Origin: Sporobacter termitidis DSM 10068
GTDB taxonomy: Bacteria; Bacillota; Clostridia; Oscillospirales; Oscillospiraceae
Direction of reading: 5' to 3'
DNA: 64,000 nucleotides
Assembly (NCBI RefSeq): GCF_900130065.1
Contig: NZ_FQXV01000012.1
Location: 1-64,000 of the forward strand
In this document: piece by piece, positions 9,431 through 17,884 of the stretch
Layout of the letters: the number at the start of each line of letters is the position of its first letter
Position numbering within the stretch: position 1 is the first letter of the stretch
Position numbers and translations under genes: made by a program
Notes under the pieces: generated by a model
What the model saw: the letters and a program-made list of their open reading frames with translations, nothing else
Told to the model about the DNA's origin: nothing
The model's database searches: none

Positions 9431-10645
9431 ATGTTCAGAGGTTTAACAAGGAAAATTGCACCCATTTTCGCGATCATCCTGAGCTTCTCCGTCGTCGTTT
9501 CGGCCTGCGGCTCGACGGCGACGACAACCCCGAGCGCTTCCCCCAGCGCGTCGGCTTCCGCGGATGCCTCCGCCTCATCGTCCGCGCCGCCGGCATCCGT
9601 CACCACATCGTATAAAATCGGCATCAACACATGGGGCTCGGGCGTTCCTGTCCTGGACCAGTTCGGCGATAACGGCGAGTATGTCTTCAAGGTGCTCGGC
9701 AGCACGACCATGAGAGCCAGCGACGACTTTACCCCCGATAAGGAATCGGCAAACGTTCAGAACTTCTGCTCGGCGGGCGTCAACGGCCTCGACCTTCAGG
9801 CCGCGGGCGTGACGAATCTGCTGCAGATGGCCCAGACGGCCCAGAACGCAAAGGTTCCTTTCGTCATCAACACCTTCGTCGGCAGCGACGCCGACCGCGC
9901 AAAGCTTGCCGACAGCAACCCCTACTACGTCGGCAGCATCGCCAACGATCTCGTTGAGGACGGCAAAACCGTCGCCGACATCGCCATCGCCGACGGCTGC
10001 AAAACGGCCGTCATTCTCGGCGGCAACATCGGCGACACCACGCAGGACCTGCGGCTGCAGGGCTTTACGGAAGAATTCACGGCCAAAGGCGGCACCGTTC
10101 TGGCGAACGCCCGCTGCACCGACGCCTCCGAAGCCCCGGCGAAGGCCGAGGATATGCTCTCGGCCAACAAGGACGTACAGGCCGTGTACGCGATGGTCGG
10201 CGACTATGTCCCCGGCGCCGTTTCCGCGCTGGACAACCTTGGCCTGACGGGCAAGGTGAACATCTATCTGTCCGGCGTCGACAAGCACTCTGCCGGCTAC
10301 ATCAAGGACGGCACCGTCAAGGCGGGCGCGGACGGCCTCTTCCTGGCCTCCTATATCGCCCCGACGCTCCTTTTGAATTACCTGGACGGCCACCCCATCA
10401 AGGACCAGAACGGCAAAGCCCCGGAGCTGCGCAACAATTGCTTTAAGGTCGACAGCGCGAACATTGACGCGTACATGTCTATTTTCACCACCGACGGCGT
10501 TAACCCCATCACCGACGATATGCTGAAGAACCTCTGCTGGAGATACAACTCCAGCGTCACCTATCAGACATATGTCGATCTGCTGGACAGCGGCCTGACG
10601 CTCAACGCGCTCCTGACGGCGCACAACCTGCCGACAGTCGGCTGA
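9431..10645 (+). CDS. Sugar-binding lipoprotein of a ribose/xylose-type (CUT2) ABC importer
   Basis: 404 aa. The lipoprotein signal peptide ends at VVSAC with Cys26, then comes a Ser/Ala/Pro linker to about residue 58. The mature domain is a periplasmic-binding fold (peripla_BP_4 type): it has the two-lobed pattern with GVNGLDLQAAGVTNLLQMAQ in the first lobe and KTAVILGGNIGDTTQDLRLQGF at the hinge. GGAGGAAAGTAGA precedes the ATG. A 104-base gap leads to the permease gene. The ligand is probably a monosaccharide or sugar-like compound, judged only from the transporter class. Confidence 0.85.
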   Translation: MFRGLTRKIAPIFAIILSFSVVVSACGSTATTTPSASPSASASADASASSSAPPASVTTSYKIGINTWGSGVPVLDQFGDNGEYVFKVLGSTTMRASDDFTPDKESANVQNFCSAGVNGLDLQAAGVTNLLQMAQTAQNAKVPFVINTFVGSDADRAKLADSNPYYVGSIANDLVEDGKTVADIAIADGCKTAVILGGNIGDTTQDLRLQGFTEEFTAKGGTVLANARCTDASEAPAKAEDMLSANKDVQAVYAMVGDYVPGAVSALDNLGLTGKVNIYLSGVDKHSAGYIKDGTVKAGADGLFLASYIAPTLLLNYLDGHPIKDQNGKAPELRNNCFKVDSANIDAYMSIFTTDGVNPITDDMLKNLCWRYNSSVTYQTYVDLLDSGLTLNALLTAHNLPTVG

Positions 10646-10749
10646 AACGCATCTGTATAAACCGGAAACCGGCCGAACAGCCTGCCTTTTAGGCAGGCTG
10701 TTCCGGATACCGACATGCTCCATATCAGCAGGAATAGGGGTAAAGCTTC

Positions 10750-11739
10750 ATGCAAACATTACAACCAACAAAGGACCCGGCAAAGGAAAAGCATCATAAT
10801 CCGGTCGTCTTTGCCGCAATTCTGATCGCGGCGATCGTCGTTGTTGCAGTCATCTTCAATTTTATCGTGGGGGATAACAAATTCCTCGACCCGGCAAATA
10901 TCGGCGTTATCATTTCGCATACGATCTGGCCCATATTCGTGGCCTGGGGGCTCTGCTTCCTGTTTGCCTGCGGATATACGGACCTGTCCATCGGCGCGAT
11001 CCTCGTGCTCGGCTCTTTCTCGACCACGCTCTTCGGCAACTGGCTGGGATTTCCGGGCGTCATACTCGGGGGCCTGATCGTCGGAGCGCTGCTGACGTTT
11101 ATCAACTTCAACGTTTTTGCCTTTACGAAAATACCGTCGTGGATCGCCGGCATCAGCCTGGCGATGGTCTACGAGGCCCTGGCTGTCGCCCTCAAGGTCA
11201 ATAAAACGACCTCGTCGCTCATTTATACGGATATGGACAAGGGCCTCCGGCTTCTTGGCAAGATGCCGTGGAGCCTCGTCCTCGTCGCCGTGGGATTTAT
11301 CGTGGCATACATCATTTACAACAGGACCACCGTGGGCCTGAACATCCGGGCGCTGGGCGGCAACAAGGACGTGGCCAAGGCGCTGGGCATCAATATCCTG
11401 AAAACGCTCCTGTGGGTCGGCGTGATCGCCGGATTATTTATCGGGCTCGCCGCCGTCGTGCAGCAGAGCTTCGCCGGGCGCACGACGGTGAAGACGGGCC
11501 TCACAAGCATCTATATGGTCTTCCAGCCGCTGGCGATCGTCCTGCTGGCGCAGGTGCTGCAGAAAAGGCTCAATATCATCGTCGCGGTGCCGATCTGCGC
11601 CGTCGTCATTTACGGCGTTTTCAATCTGCTGACAATACTGGGCATACCGTCCGGCACGCTGCAGGAGGCGTTTCTCGGCGCCTTCATGATCGTGTTCGGC
11701 ATCTTCGGCCAGAGAGGCGTCAAGGGGGTCGTGAAATGA
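10750..11739 (+). CDS. CUT2 sugar ABC transporter permease (RbsC/XylH-like), first of two
   Basis: 329 aa, about eight to ten hydrophobic spans. The family segment CGYTDLSIGAILVLGSF (about residues 75-91) corresponds to the conserved DLSVG loop of BPD_transp_2 permeases. NRTTVGLNIRALGGNKDVAKALGI is the cytoplasmic coupling region. Its stop overlaps the ATPase start as ATGA. Two different permeases in the operon suggest a heterodimeric channel, unlike the homodimeric RbsC of E. coli. Confidence 0.88.
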   Translation: MQTLQPTKDPAKEKHHNPVVFAAILIAAIVVVAVIFNFIVGDNKFLDPANIGVIISHTIWPIFVAWGLCFLFACGYTDLSIGAILVLGSFSTTLFGNWLGFPGVILGGLIVGALLTFINFNVFAFTKIPSWIAGISLAMVYEALAVALKVNKTTSSLIYTDMDKGLRLLGKMPWSLVLVAVGFIVAYIIYNRTTVGLNIRALGGNKDVAKALGINILKTLLWVGVIAGLFIGLAAVVQQSFAGRTTVKTGLTSIYMVFQPLAIVLLAQVLQKRLNIIVAVPICAVVIYGVFNLLTILGIPSGTLQEAFLGAFMIVFGIFGQRGVKGVVK

Positions 11740-13241
11740 ACGCGGAAACAATTCTTGAGATCAAAAACCTCAACAAATATTTCGGCCCGACCCACGCCAA
11801 CAGGAACATCAGCTTCAGCGTGAAAAAAGGCGAAATCAAGGGGCTCATCGGCGAAAACGGCTCCGGCAAGTCCACCCTCATTTCCCAGATCGCCGGCCTG
11901 TACCCGAGAGACTCCGGCGAAATGCTGCTGGACGGCCGGGATTACTGCCCCCGCAGCCCCACGGACGCCAACTGCCGCGGGATCTCCATGGTCATGCAGG
12001 AGCTGGGCGTCGTCGGCAGCCTGCCGGCGGGCGTCAACGTCTTTCTGGGCAGGACGGGCCAGTTCACGAAAAACGGCGTCGTCAGCCTGAAGGCGCTCAA
12101 TAAGGCCGCCGCCGAGCAGTTTGAAAAATGGAACCTGCCCAAGGTGCCGCTGAACAAGCTGACGGACGGCATGATGATCGAGACGCGGAAAATGATCGAG
12201 CTGGCGCGGGCCCTGTCCGTGGACCCGCAGCTTTTGCTGCTGGACGAGATCACCCAGTCCCTGTCCATGAACAACAGGACGAAGCTTTACGAGCTGATCA
12301 AAAAGCTCAAGTCCATGGGCCGCTCCGTCATCGTCATCACCCACGATGTGGAGGAGCTCATCCGCATCACCGACTCGATCACCGTCCTGCGGGACGGCGA
12401 GGTCGTCGGTGACGTGGCCTCGGCCGGGACGACGCCGGAGGAGATCAAGCGGATGATGGTCGGGCGCGAGATCAGCGGCGACTACTACCGCGCCGACATG
12501 AAGCCGGACTACAAGGACGACGTCGTCCTGAGCGTCAGCGATCTGACGGTTCCCGGCGAAATCGAGGACGTGTCCTTCGACGTCCACGAGGGCGAAATTC
12601 TCGGCTTCTGCGGCCTCTCCGACTCCGGTATCCACTCGGTGGGCAAGGCCGTATTCGGGCTTTTGAAGCCCTCCCGCGGCGCTGTCCGCCTGGCGGCGGA
12701 GGGGGTCGACATCAAAAAATCCACCGGGGCCCTCCGGAGCAACATGGCCTACGTGCCCAAGGACAGGGACAACGAGGCGCTGATGATCCACGCCAGCATC
12801 TTTGACAACTTCACGCTGCCCTCCCTCACGGAGCTGCAGGGCGGCGCCGGCTATCTCTCGCCCAAGAAGCTGAAGCAGCTGGCCGCGGATATGACGAAAA
12901 AGCTGTCGGTCAAGTGCACGGATATCTACCAGGCCATGGACGCGCTCTCCGGCGGCAACAAGCAGAAGGTCAACCTGGGCCGGTGGCTGGCCAAGGACTT
13001 GAGGCTGCTCGTTCTGGATTGCCCCACCCGCGGCGTCGACGTGGGCGTCAAGGCGTATATCTACGCGCTGATGAAGGAAACGAAGGCCAAGGGGATCGCC
13101 ACCATCCTCATTTCCGACGAGCTGACGGAGGTGCTCGGCATGGCCGACCGGCTGATCGTGATGAAGGACGGCCGCGTCACCGGGACGATCCGGCGGGACG
13201 AGGACTTTACGGAGCAATCCGTCATAGGAGTGATGATCTGA
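11736..13241 (+). CDS. CUT2 sugar ABC transporter ATP-binding protein, two nucleotide-binding domains (RbsA/MglA-like)
   Basis: 501 aa with tandem NBDs. NBD1 has Walker A GENGSGKST and Walker B LLLLDEITQSL but a degenerate signature (LTDGMMIETRK). NBD2 has a degenerate Walker A (GLSDSGIHS, no Lys), an intact signature LSGGNKQK, and Walker B LLVLDCPTRGVDVG in which the catalytic Glu is Cys. So one composite ATP site (NBD1 Walker motifs plus NBD2 signature) looks complete and the other looks dead. Start at 11736 overlaps the permease stop; its own stop overlaps the next start. A much longer upstream open frame runs through the permease gene and is not used. Confidence 0.9.
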   Translation: MNAETILEIKNLNKYFGPTHANRNISFSVKKGEIKGLIGENGSGKSTLISQIAGLYPRDSGEMLLDGRDYCPRSPTDANCRGISMVMQELGVVGSLPAGVNVFLGRTGQFTKNGVVSLKALNKAAAEQFEKWNLPKVPLNKLTDGMMIETRKMIELARALSVDPQLLLLDEITQSLSMNNRTKLYELIKKLKSMGRSVIVITHDVEELIRITDSITVLRDGEVVGDVASAGTTPEEIKRMMVGREISGDYYRADMKPDYKDDVVLSVSDLTVPGEIEDVSFDVHEGEILGFCGLSDSGIHSVGKAVFGLLKPSRGAVRLAAEGVDIKKSTGALRSNMAYVPKDRDNEALMIHASIFDNFTLPSLTELQGGAGYLSPKKLKQLAADMTKKLSVKCTDIYQAMDALSGGNKQKVNLGRWLAKDLRLLVLDCPTRGVDVGVKAYIYALMKETKAKGIATILISDELTEVLGMADRLIVMKDGRVTGTIRRDEDFTEQSVIGVMI

Positions 13242-14239
13242 TGAAAAGAAAAAAAATCAGTTTGCAGGATATCGTCCCCTTCGCGGCGTTCATCGTCATC
13301 TTTGCGTTCTTTGAGATCGCCAGCGGCGGCCGGATGCTCTCGCCCATGAATCTGGGCTCCATCCTGGACCAGTCCGTCATGACCATCGTCGTCGGCTGCG
13401 GCGCCCTCTTCGTCGTGGCGCAGGGCAGCATCGATCTCTCGGTGGGCGTGAACCTGGCCCTGTCGGGCGTTGTGGCCACCTGGGCGGCCAACGCCGGCGG
13501 CGGGATACTGCTGATCCCCGTGGCGCTCATCGTGGCGCTGATCGTCGGCGTGTTCAACGGCGTGATTGTCAGCCGGTTCAAGGTCCCGTCCTTCATGCTC
13601 ACCATCGCCATGCTCATCGGCGTGCGCGGCATCGTCAACTACATCCAGTCGTTTATCGCCACGCAGCAGGTCCCCGAGTCCATGCTGGTGCTGAACCAGC
13701 CGTATATCAAGTATCCGGCCTTCATCGTCATCGTGGTCATCATGGCGTACGTTTTCGAGTTTACAAAGGTCGGAAAGTACAGCAAGGCCATCGGCGAGAA
13801 CGAGACGACGGCCAGCTTCGTCGGCGTCCCCGTGACGCTCATGAAAATCGTCGCCTTCGGGCTCTGCGGGCTGATGGCCGGATTCGCCGCCATCTTTTCG
13901 CTCACCTCGGTGGGCGGCACGAGCCAGCAGATGGGCGTCTTCTTCGAGATGAAGGTGGCCATGGCCATCTTCCTGGGCGGCGTGCTCGTCACCGGCGGCA
14001 CCTCGGCCAAGCTCTATAAGGTCCTGCTGGGCTCGTTCTCCATCACCATGATCGTCAACGGTCTGGCGCTCATCGGCCTGTCGGAGACCCAGTACTCCCA
14101 ATCCGTCGAGGGCCTCCTGCTGCTTCTTATCCTCTTCGTCACCATCCTGTCCAGCAAGCGCACCGGCAAAGCGCAGCCCGACGAGCCCGACACTCCCGCC
14201 GCCCTCCAAAGCGACGAGAAACAGGCCGTCGGCCCCTGA
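13241..14239 (+). CDS. CUT2 sugar ABC transporter permease, second
   Basis: 332 aa. AQGSIDLSVGVNLALSGVV (about residues 62-80) is the conserved family loop; VGKYSKAIGENETTASFVGV is the cytoplasmic coupling segment. About eight to ten spans, then a hydrophilic tail from about residue 305. The start ATG at 13241 shares its A with the TGA of the ATPase, and AGGAG lies upstream. It differs clearly from the first permease of the operon. Last gene before a strong terminator. Confidence 0.88.
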   Translation: MKRKKISLQDIVPFAAFIVIFAFFEIASGGRMLSPMNLGSILDQSVMTIVVGCGALFVVAQGSIDLSVGVNLALSGVVATWAANAGGGILLIPVALIVALIVGVFNGVIVSRFKVPSFMLTIAMLIGVRGIVNYIQSFIATQQVPESMLVLNQPYIKYPAFIVIVVIMAYVFEFTKVGKYSKAIGENETTASFVGVPVTLMKIVAFGLCGLMAGFAAIFSLTSVGGTSQQMGVFFEMKVAMAIFLGGVLVTGGTSAKLYKVLLGSFSITMIVNGLALIGLSETQYSQSVEGLLLLLILFVTILSSKRTGKAQPDEPDTPAALQSDEKQAVGP

Positions 14240-14260
14240 GAATTTGTCCGCTTATATTCG

Positions 14261-14310
14261 AAACCGCAGCGGCGCAAGCAATCCTTGCGCCGCTGCGGTT
14301 TGTCTTTTTC
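14261..14310 (+). terminator. Rho-independent terminator of the CUT2 operon
   Basis: Very long near-perfect stem: AAACCGCAGCGGCGCAAG pairs with CTTGCGCCGCTGCGGTTT across a loop of about four bases, followed by GTCTTTTTC. It also sits at the 3' end of the convergent toxin gene. Confidence 0.9.
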
Positions 14311-14317
14311 ATACTGG

Positions 14318-14653
14318 TTATTTATCCGTATCGGTCCTCAGCAGCTGCTCCTCGACATTGCGGCCGCCATACATTATACGGACCACCGCAACCGTTTTCT
14401 GTTTTTCAACAGGCAGATAAAATACCAAATAATTATCAACAGGCAGAACTCGCAGCCCTTTGCTGCGCCACGGTTCCTTTTCATAGAGCTGATGCCGCAG
14501 CGGCATATGATGCAATTTCACAACCGCGTCCATAATGCGCCTTGCTTGACCCTTCGCGATATCGGGCTCCAGCAAAGTCAGCGCGATATATTCATAGATT
14601 TCACGGAGGTCTTTTTCCGCTTGTTCGGAATAGACCACTTTATGGCCGCTCAT
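14318..14653 (-). CDS. RelE/ParE-family toxin
   Basis: 111 aa. The pattern VVYSEQAEKDLREIYEYIA at the N-terminus and RVLPVDNYLVFYLP then TVAVVRIMYGGRN at the C-terminus is that of RelE/ParE toxins, in which the C-terminal strand carries catalytic or gyrase-binding residues. The ATG overlaps the antitoxin TGA, so the pair is translationally coupled with antitoxin first, the common order. Whether it is an mRNA interferase or a gyrase poison cannot be told from this alone. Confidence 0.88.
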   Translation of the reverse strand: MSGHKVVYSEQAEKDLREIYEYIALTLLEPDIAKGQARRIMDAVVKLHHMPLRHQLYEKEPWRSKGLRVLPVDNYLVFYLPVEKQKTVAVVRIMYGGRNVEEQLLRTDTDK

Positions 14654-14955
14654 ATGCCGTAATCTCTATGCATCCTGTCTGCAACGCTCTCTGCAGGCGT
14701 CGTCTTTCCCATACGCAGGTCCGCCAGGCCCTTTTCGATTTCCGCGTTGAATTGTTCTTCGCTCAGCGCCCCTGCCGACAGCGGCTGGCTTGCCGGGAGC
14801 TTCAGATCGAAAGGAAGCCCGCGCTGCAATACGACCTGCCGCAGGAAAATTCCGATCGCGCTGGACATTGGGATACCAAGCTGATCCAGTACCGCCTCAG
14901 CCTGTTCTTTGATCTCAGGCTCAACACGGGCAAATACATTCGATGTTCTTGCCAT
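14650..14955 (-). CDS. RelB/DinJ-family antitoxin
   Basis: 101 aa. The N-terminal ribbon-helix-helix (ARTSNVFARVEPEIKEQAEAVLDQLGI, then SSAIGIFLRQVV) is the DNA-binding domain of RelB/DinJ. The tail from about residue 55 is the flexible toxin-binding part. AAAGGAGGTGCTGTG precedes the start. The product is expected to repress its own promoter, which carries an inverted repeat over the -35 region. Confidence 0.9.
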   Translation of the reverse strand: MARTSNVFARVEPEIKEQAEAVLDQLGIPMSSAIGIFLRQVVLQRGLPFDLKLPASQPLSAGALSEEQFNAEIEKGLADLRMGKTTPAESVADRMHRDYGI

Positions 14956-14977
14956 AACACAGCACCTCCTTTGCTAT

Positions 14978-15007
14978 ATTATAGCCGATTGTATTGCAGT
15001 GTGCAAT
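14978..15007 (-). promoter_or_regulatory. Toxin-antitoxin promoter with inverted-repeat operator
   Basis: Reading leftward: TTGCAC (15006-15001), 17-bp spacer, TATAAT (14983-14978). The perfect repeat ATTGCA-GTG-TGCAAT at 14993-15007 covers the -35 box, a fitting place for autorepression by the RelB-like protein. Confidence 0.7.
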
Positions 15008-15078
15008 CTACTTTCAATAAAATCGCTTGCACTTTGAAAACACTTGTTTTATGTTGCCAATCTGGCATGATACTCTCG

Positions 15079-16014
15079 TCATGTCAGGCCCTCGTATTCC
15101 TCCAGCGTGATATTCCGGCTTGTGATCTCCGCGGCCGCCGCTGTGCCGACGTACCGGATGTGCCACGGCTCGTAGGCGTAGCCGGTGACGGACGCCTTCC
15201 CCTCGGGGTAGCGGAGGATAAAGCCGAACTTATCAGCGTTGTCCCGGACCCATTTGCCCTCCGGCGTATTGCCGAAAGCCTGCGTGAGGGCGCCGACGCC
15301 CGCGCCGGTGATATCGATGGCAAGGCCCGTCTGGTGCTCGCTCTCCCCGGGCCTCGCGCTGAACTGATTGGCTTCCACCTCGCTGCCGTGGGACTTGACA
15401 CTGGCGGCGAAAACCGACTGCTGCCTGTCGTACGACCGGTAGCCGGAGACGCCGTAGAGCTTTATGCCGTCCTTTTGGGCGGCGTCAAACATCTGCTCCA
15501 GGGCAGCGGCCGCGTCCCGCCGCAGCTGGCGGACCTCTGCGGAGCCCTTGAACGGCACGTCCGGCGTCACCAGCTCCTTGGGGACGAAGCCGGACGGCAG
15601 AGGATGGGTCTTGTTGGCGATAAACAGCACGCTGTCCGGCGCTTCCGCCGCCCCGCCTGACGGCGGCGTCGTCTCCGCCGGCACCTCAGCTTCCGCATCG
15701 CCCGCCGGCGCGATGACGGACGTCCGCGGCGGCGCGTCCGTCGGCTGCTGCGCCGCCGACTCGGTCAGCGGGATCGCGGCCACGAGCATCGCGCCGAACA
15801 GGACGTAGGCCGTCCGGAGCCCGATGCCCGGCAGCCTTTTTTTAATATAGCGCCGGGCGGCCTTGTCGAGGCTCTTAATGTCCCCGTCTTTTTCGCCGCA
15901 CCGCTGCCGCCCGAAAAAGTCGGACGCGAACTCATGCCTGCTCCGGTCCAGATACAGCCGGACGGAAAGCCCGCCGCCGTCGGCCACCAGCTCATATCCT
16001 GAAAATTGATACAT
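15079..16014 (-). CDS. Membrane-anchored D-alanyl-D-alanine carboxypeptidase (VanY/M15B family)
   Basis: 311 aa. A cytoplasmic N-terminus of about 65 residues is followed by one membrane span (AYVLFGAMLVAAIPL), an Ala/Pro/Glu-rich linker and a peptidase domain from about residue 130. The peptidase has SARPGESEHQTGLAIDITG, which holds the zinc His and Asp, and EPWHIRYVG with the last zinc His, plus the VSGYRSYDRQQ substrate segment. It trims the terminal D-Ala of peptidoglycan peptides. The hydrophilic N-terminal domain (GYELVADGGGLSVRLYLD) is not part of usual VanY proteins and is unassigned. Confidence 0.87.
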   Translation of the reverse strand: MYQFSGYELVADGGGLSVRLYLDRSRHEFASDFFGRQRCGEKDGDIKSLDKAARRYIKKRLPGIGLRTAYVLFGAMLVAAIPLTESAAQQPTDAPPRTSVIAPAGDAEAEVPAETTPPSGGAAEAPDSVLFIANKTHPLPSGFVPKELVTPDVPFKGSAEVRQLRRDAAAALEQMFDAAQKDGIKLYGVSGYRSYDRQQSVFAASVKSHGSEVEANQFSARPGESEHQTGLAIDITGAGVGALTQAFGNTPEGKWVRDNADKFGFILRYPEGKASVTGYAYEPWHIRYVGTAAAAEITSRNITLEEYEGLT

Positions 16015-16083
16015 GGAAACCTCGCGCTCTGTTGTGATGCTCTAAGTGTTTGCCTTTTTCGCCGGTTTATTGCGCCGCCGCGC

Positions 16084-16112
16084 TTGTTTATTCCGGGCGG
16101 ATGCGCTATAGT
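16084..16112 (+). promoter_or_regulatory. Promoter of nudC
   Basis: TTGTTT at 16084-16089, 17-bp spacer, TATAGT at 16107-16112; transcription would start about 30 bases before the TTG start codon. Confidence 0.5.
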
Positions 16113-16150
16113 GAAACAAAAAGATCACGACATAGAGCAGGTGTTAAATT

Positions 16151-16984
16151 TTGTTTCAGGATATCGAACCCCGTGTGTTCCGCAACGAATATACTCCCAA
16201 AGTCCCGTCCGGCGAGGATTACATCGCGTTCTCCCGGAAAGGCATGCTCCTCATGGAGGAGGACGGCGGCGGCGCCCTGACGCTGCCCCGCTGCAGCCAG
16301 GCCGCCGAATTGTTTCCCGAAGAGTCAAAGGACCCGGTCTATCTCTTTTCCGTGGATGGGACGTCCTTCTTCCTCGCGGCGCGGGAGGCCCCCGAGACGG
16401 GGCGCTTCAGGTACCAGAGCGCCTTTGTTTTCCGGGAGCTGGAACCGGGCTGGCTGGCCTTTGCCGGCGCCACGGCCGCCCATCTGGCGCTGTGGTACGA
16501 CACCCACCGCTACTGCGGCCGCTGTACGACGCCCACGATACATAAAAAGAACGAGCGGGCCGTCGTCTGCCCCCACTGCGGCAACACCGAATATCCCAAA
16601 ATCTCGCCCGTCGTCATCGTCGCCATCACCGACGGGGACAGACTCCTCTTAACGAAATACGCCGCCGGTTACAACAGGTACGCCCTGGTGGCCGGATTTG
16701 CCGAGATCGGCGAAACGCTGGAAGGCACCGTCCGGCGCGAGGTCATGGAGGAGGTGGGTCTGCGCGTCAAAAACATCCGGTATTACAAAAGCCAGCCCTG
16801 GGCCTTCTCCTGCTCCCTCCTGTCCGGCTTCTTCTGTGAGGTGGATGGCAGCACTCAGGTGCGGGTAGACCAAAACGAGCTGTCCGATGCCGTTTGGTTT
16901 GACCGGAAGGACATCCCGCCCGGCGACTCCACCCTGAGCCTGACCTGGACCATGGTCGAGGCGTTCCGCAGCGGCGGCGCCTGA
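16151..16984 (+). CDS. nudC: NAD+ diphosphatase / NADH pyrophosphatase (Nudix)
   Basis: 277 aa with the full NudC layout. It has an N-terminal domain, a four-Cys zinc ribbon (YCGRC and CPHCGNTEYPKISP), the Nudix box within GFAEIGETLEGTVRREVMEEVG, and the NudC-specific motif SQPWAFSCSLL that selects NAD-type substrates. It hydrolyses NAD(H), and in other bacteria also removes NAD caps from RNA. The predicted start is TTG at 16151 with GAGCAGGTG upstream; no closer ATG keeps the N-terminal domain. It converges on the Crp-family gene. Confidence 0.88.
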   Translation: MFQDIEPRVFRNEYTPKVPSGEDYIAFSRKGMLLMEEDGGGALTLPRCSQAAELFPEESKDPVYLFSVDGTSFFLAAREAPETGRFRYQSAFVFRELEPGWLAFAGATAAHLALWYDTHRYCGRCTTPTIHKKNERAVVCPHCGNTEYPKISPVVIVAITDGDRLLLTKYAAGYNRYALVAGFAEIGETLEGTVRREVMEEVGLRVKNIRYYKSQPWAFSCSLLSGFFCEVDGSTQVRVDQNELSDAVWFDRKDIPPGDSTLSLTWTMVEAFRSGGA

Positions 16985-16990
16985 CAAAAA

Positions 16991-17026
16991 GCAAAACACC
17001 CGGAGCATTTCAAATCCGAGTGTTTT
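16991..17026. terminator. Bidirectional terminator between nudC and the Crp-family gene
   Basis: AAAACACCCGGA and TCCGAGTGTTTT form a 12-bp stem with one mismatch and a 10-base loop, with A/T runs on both sides so it can serve both convergent genes. Confidence 0.75.
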
Positions 17027-17048
17027 AACAGCCGATACCCATGCCGCA

Positions 17049-17741
17049 CTATTCCAGCAGCGCCTCCAGCTTCGCCACGTCGAGGATGCGTATCGACTCC
17101 TTGTAAAAATCAATGATGCCGTTATCGCGCATCCGGCCCAGCTCTCTGGACATGGACGGCCTCGATACGTTTAAAAAATCGGCCAGCGCCTCCCGATTCA
17201 GCGGCAGCGTGAATATTGCCGTCCCGCTGGCCTTATACTGTTCCAGGAGATATTTGCTGAGCTTGCCGTTGATGCTTTTGAGCGACAGGTAATCCACCTT
17301 CCTGTTCAGTATCGTCGCCTTCTCCGAGACGACGCGGACGAGATTACCCAGAATGATCTTGTGGTATGCGCAGGCCCTCTCGCACATGGTGAGGATTTTC
17401 TCCGGATACAGGAACATGACGGTGCAGGCCGTCAGCGCCTGGGCCGTCGACGGCCATTTCGTATCTCCGCTGAAGACGACGGTCTCGCCGAACATCTGCC
17501 CCACGTGAAATATATTGACGATGACGCGGCTGCCGTTGCTGCTCTCCCGCACCACCGCCGCTTCCCCTTCGACCATGATGCACACGCCGTCTATCTCTTC
17601 GTCAATGCGCACCACATAATCGTTTTTTTCATAATTTACCACTCTATAGTTGAGGCAATTCAAAACATGCTGCAATCCTTCGCTGTCGAGGCCGCTGAAA
17701 AGGCTGGACCTGACGGCCGCCTCTATAATATTCGGATCCAT
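17049..17741 (-). CDS. Crp/Fnr-family transcriptional regulator
   Basis: 230 aa. An N-terminal cyclic-nucleotide-binding-like beta roll (about residues 10-120, with IDEEIDGVCIMVEGEAAVVRE and GQMFGETVVFSGD) is followed by a dimer helix and a winged helix (PLNREALADFLNVSRPSMSRELGRM). There is no N-terminal Cys cluster of FNR type. Members of this branch in anaerobic Clostridia often govern stress, metal or redox genes. A short inverted repeat lies just upstream of its ribosome binding site. It lies upstream of apbE on the same strand in map order but apbE is transcribed toward it, so the two are not an operon by promoter evidence. Confidence 0.88.
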   Translation of the reverse strand: MDPNIIEAAVRSSLFSGLDSEGLQHVLNCLNYRVVNYEKNDYVVRIDEEIDGVCIMVEGEAAVVRESSNGSRVIVNIFHVGQMFGETVVFSGDTKWPSTAQALTACTVMFLYPEKILTMCERACAYHKIILGNLVRVVSEKATILNRKVDYLSLKSINGKLSKYLLEQYKASGTAIFTLPLNREALADFLNVSRPSMSRELGRMRDNGIIDFYKESIRILDVAKLEALLE

Positions 17742-17753
17742 AATGCCTCCTTG

Positions 17754-17767
17754 GTATCCTTGGATAC
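17754..17767 (-). promoter_or_regulatory. Inverted repeat upstream of the Crp-family gene (possible autoregulatory site)
   Basis: GTATCC-TT-GGATAC is a perfect repeat immediately before the ribosome binding site (AAGGAGGC) of the regulator. A leftward promoter candidate lies behind it, TTGTTA then 17 bases then TAAAAT around 17783-17811. The 17819-17830 stretch TTAACATGTTAA is a second small palindrome. Confidence 0.4.
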
Positions 17768-17884
17768 GAGATTTATCCTTATAAATATTTTATAATTAGA
17801 ATAAATTTTTAACAATCATTTAACATGTTAACATAATTTCAGGTGCACTCATCCCTAATCTTGTTATAGAGTTGACATTCGCCG

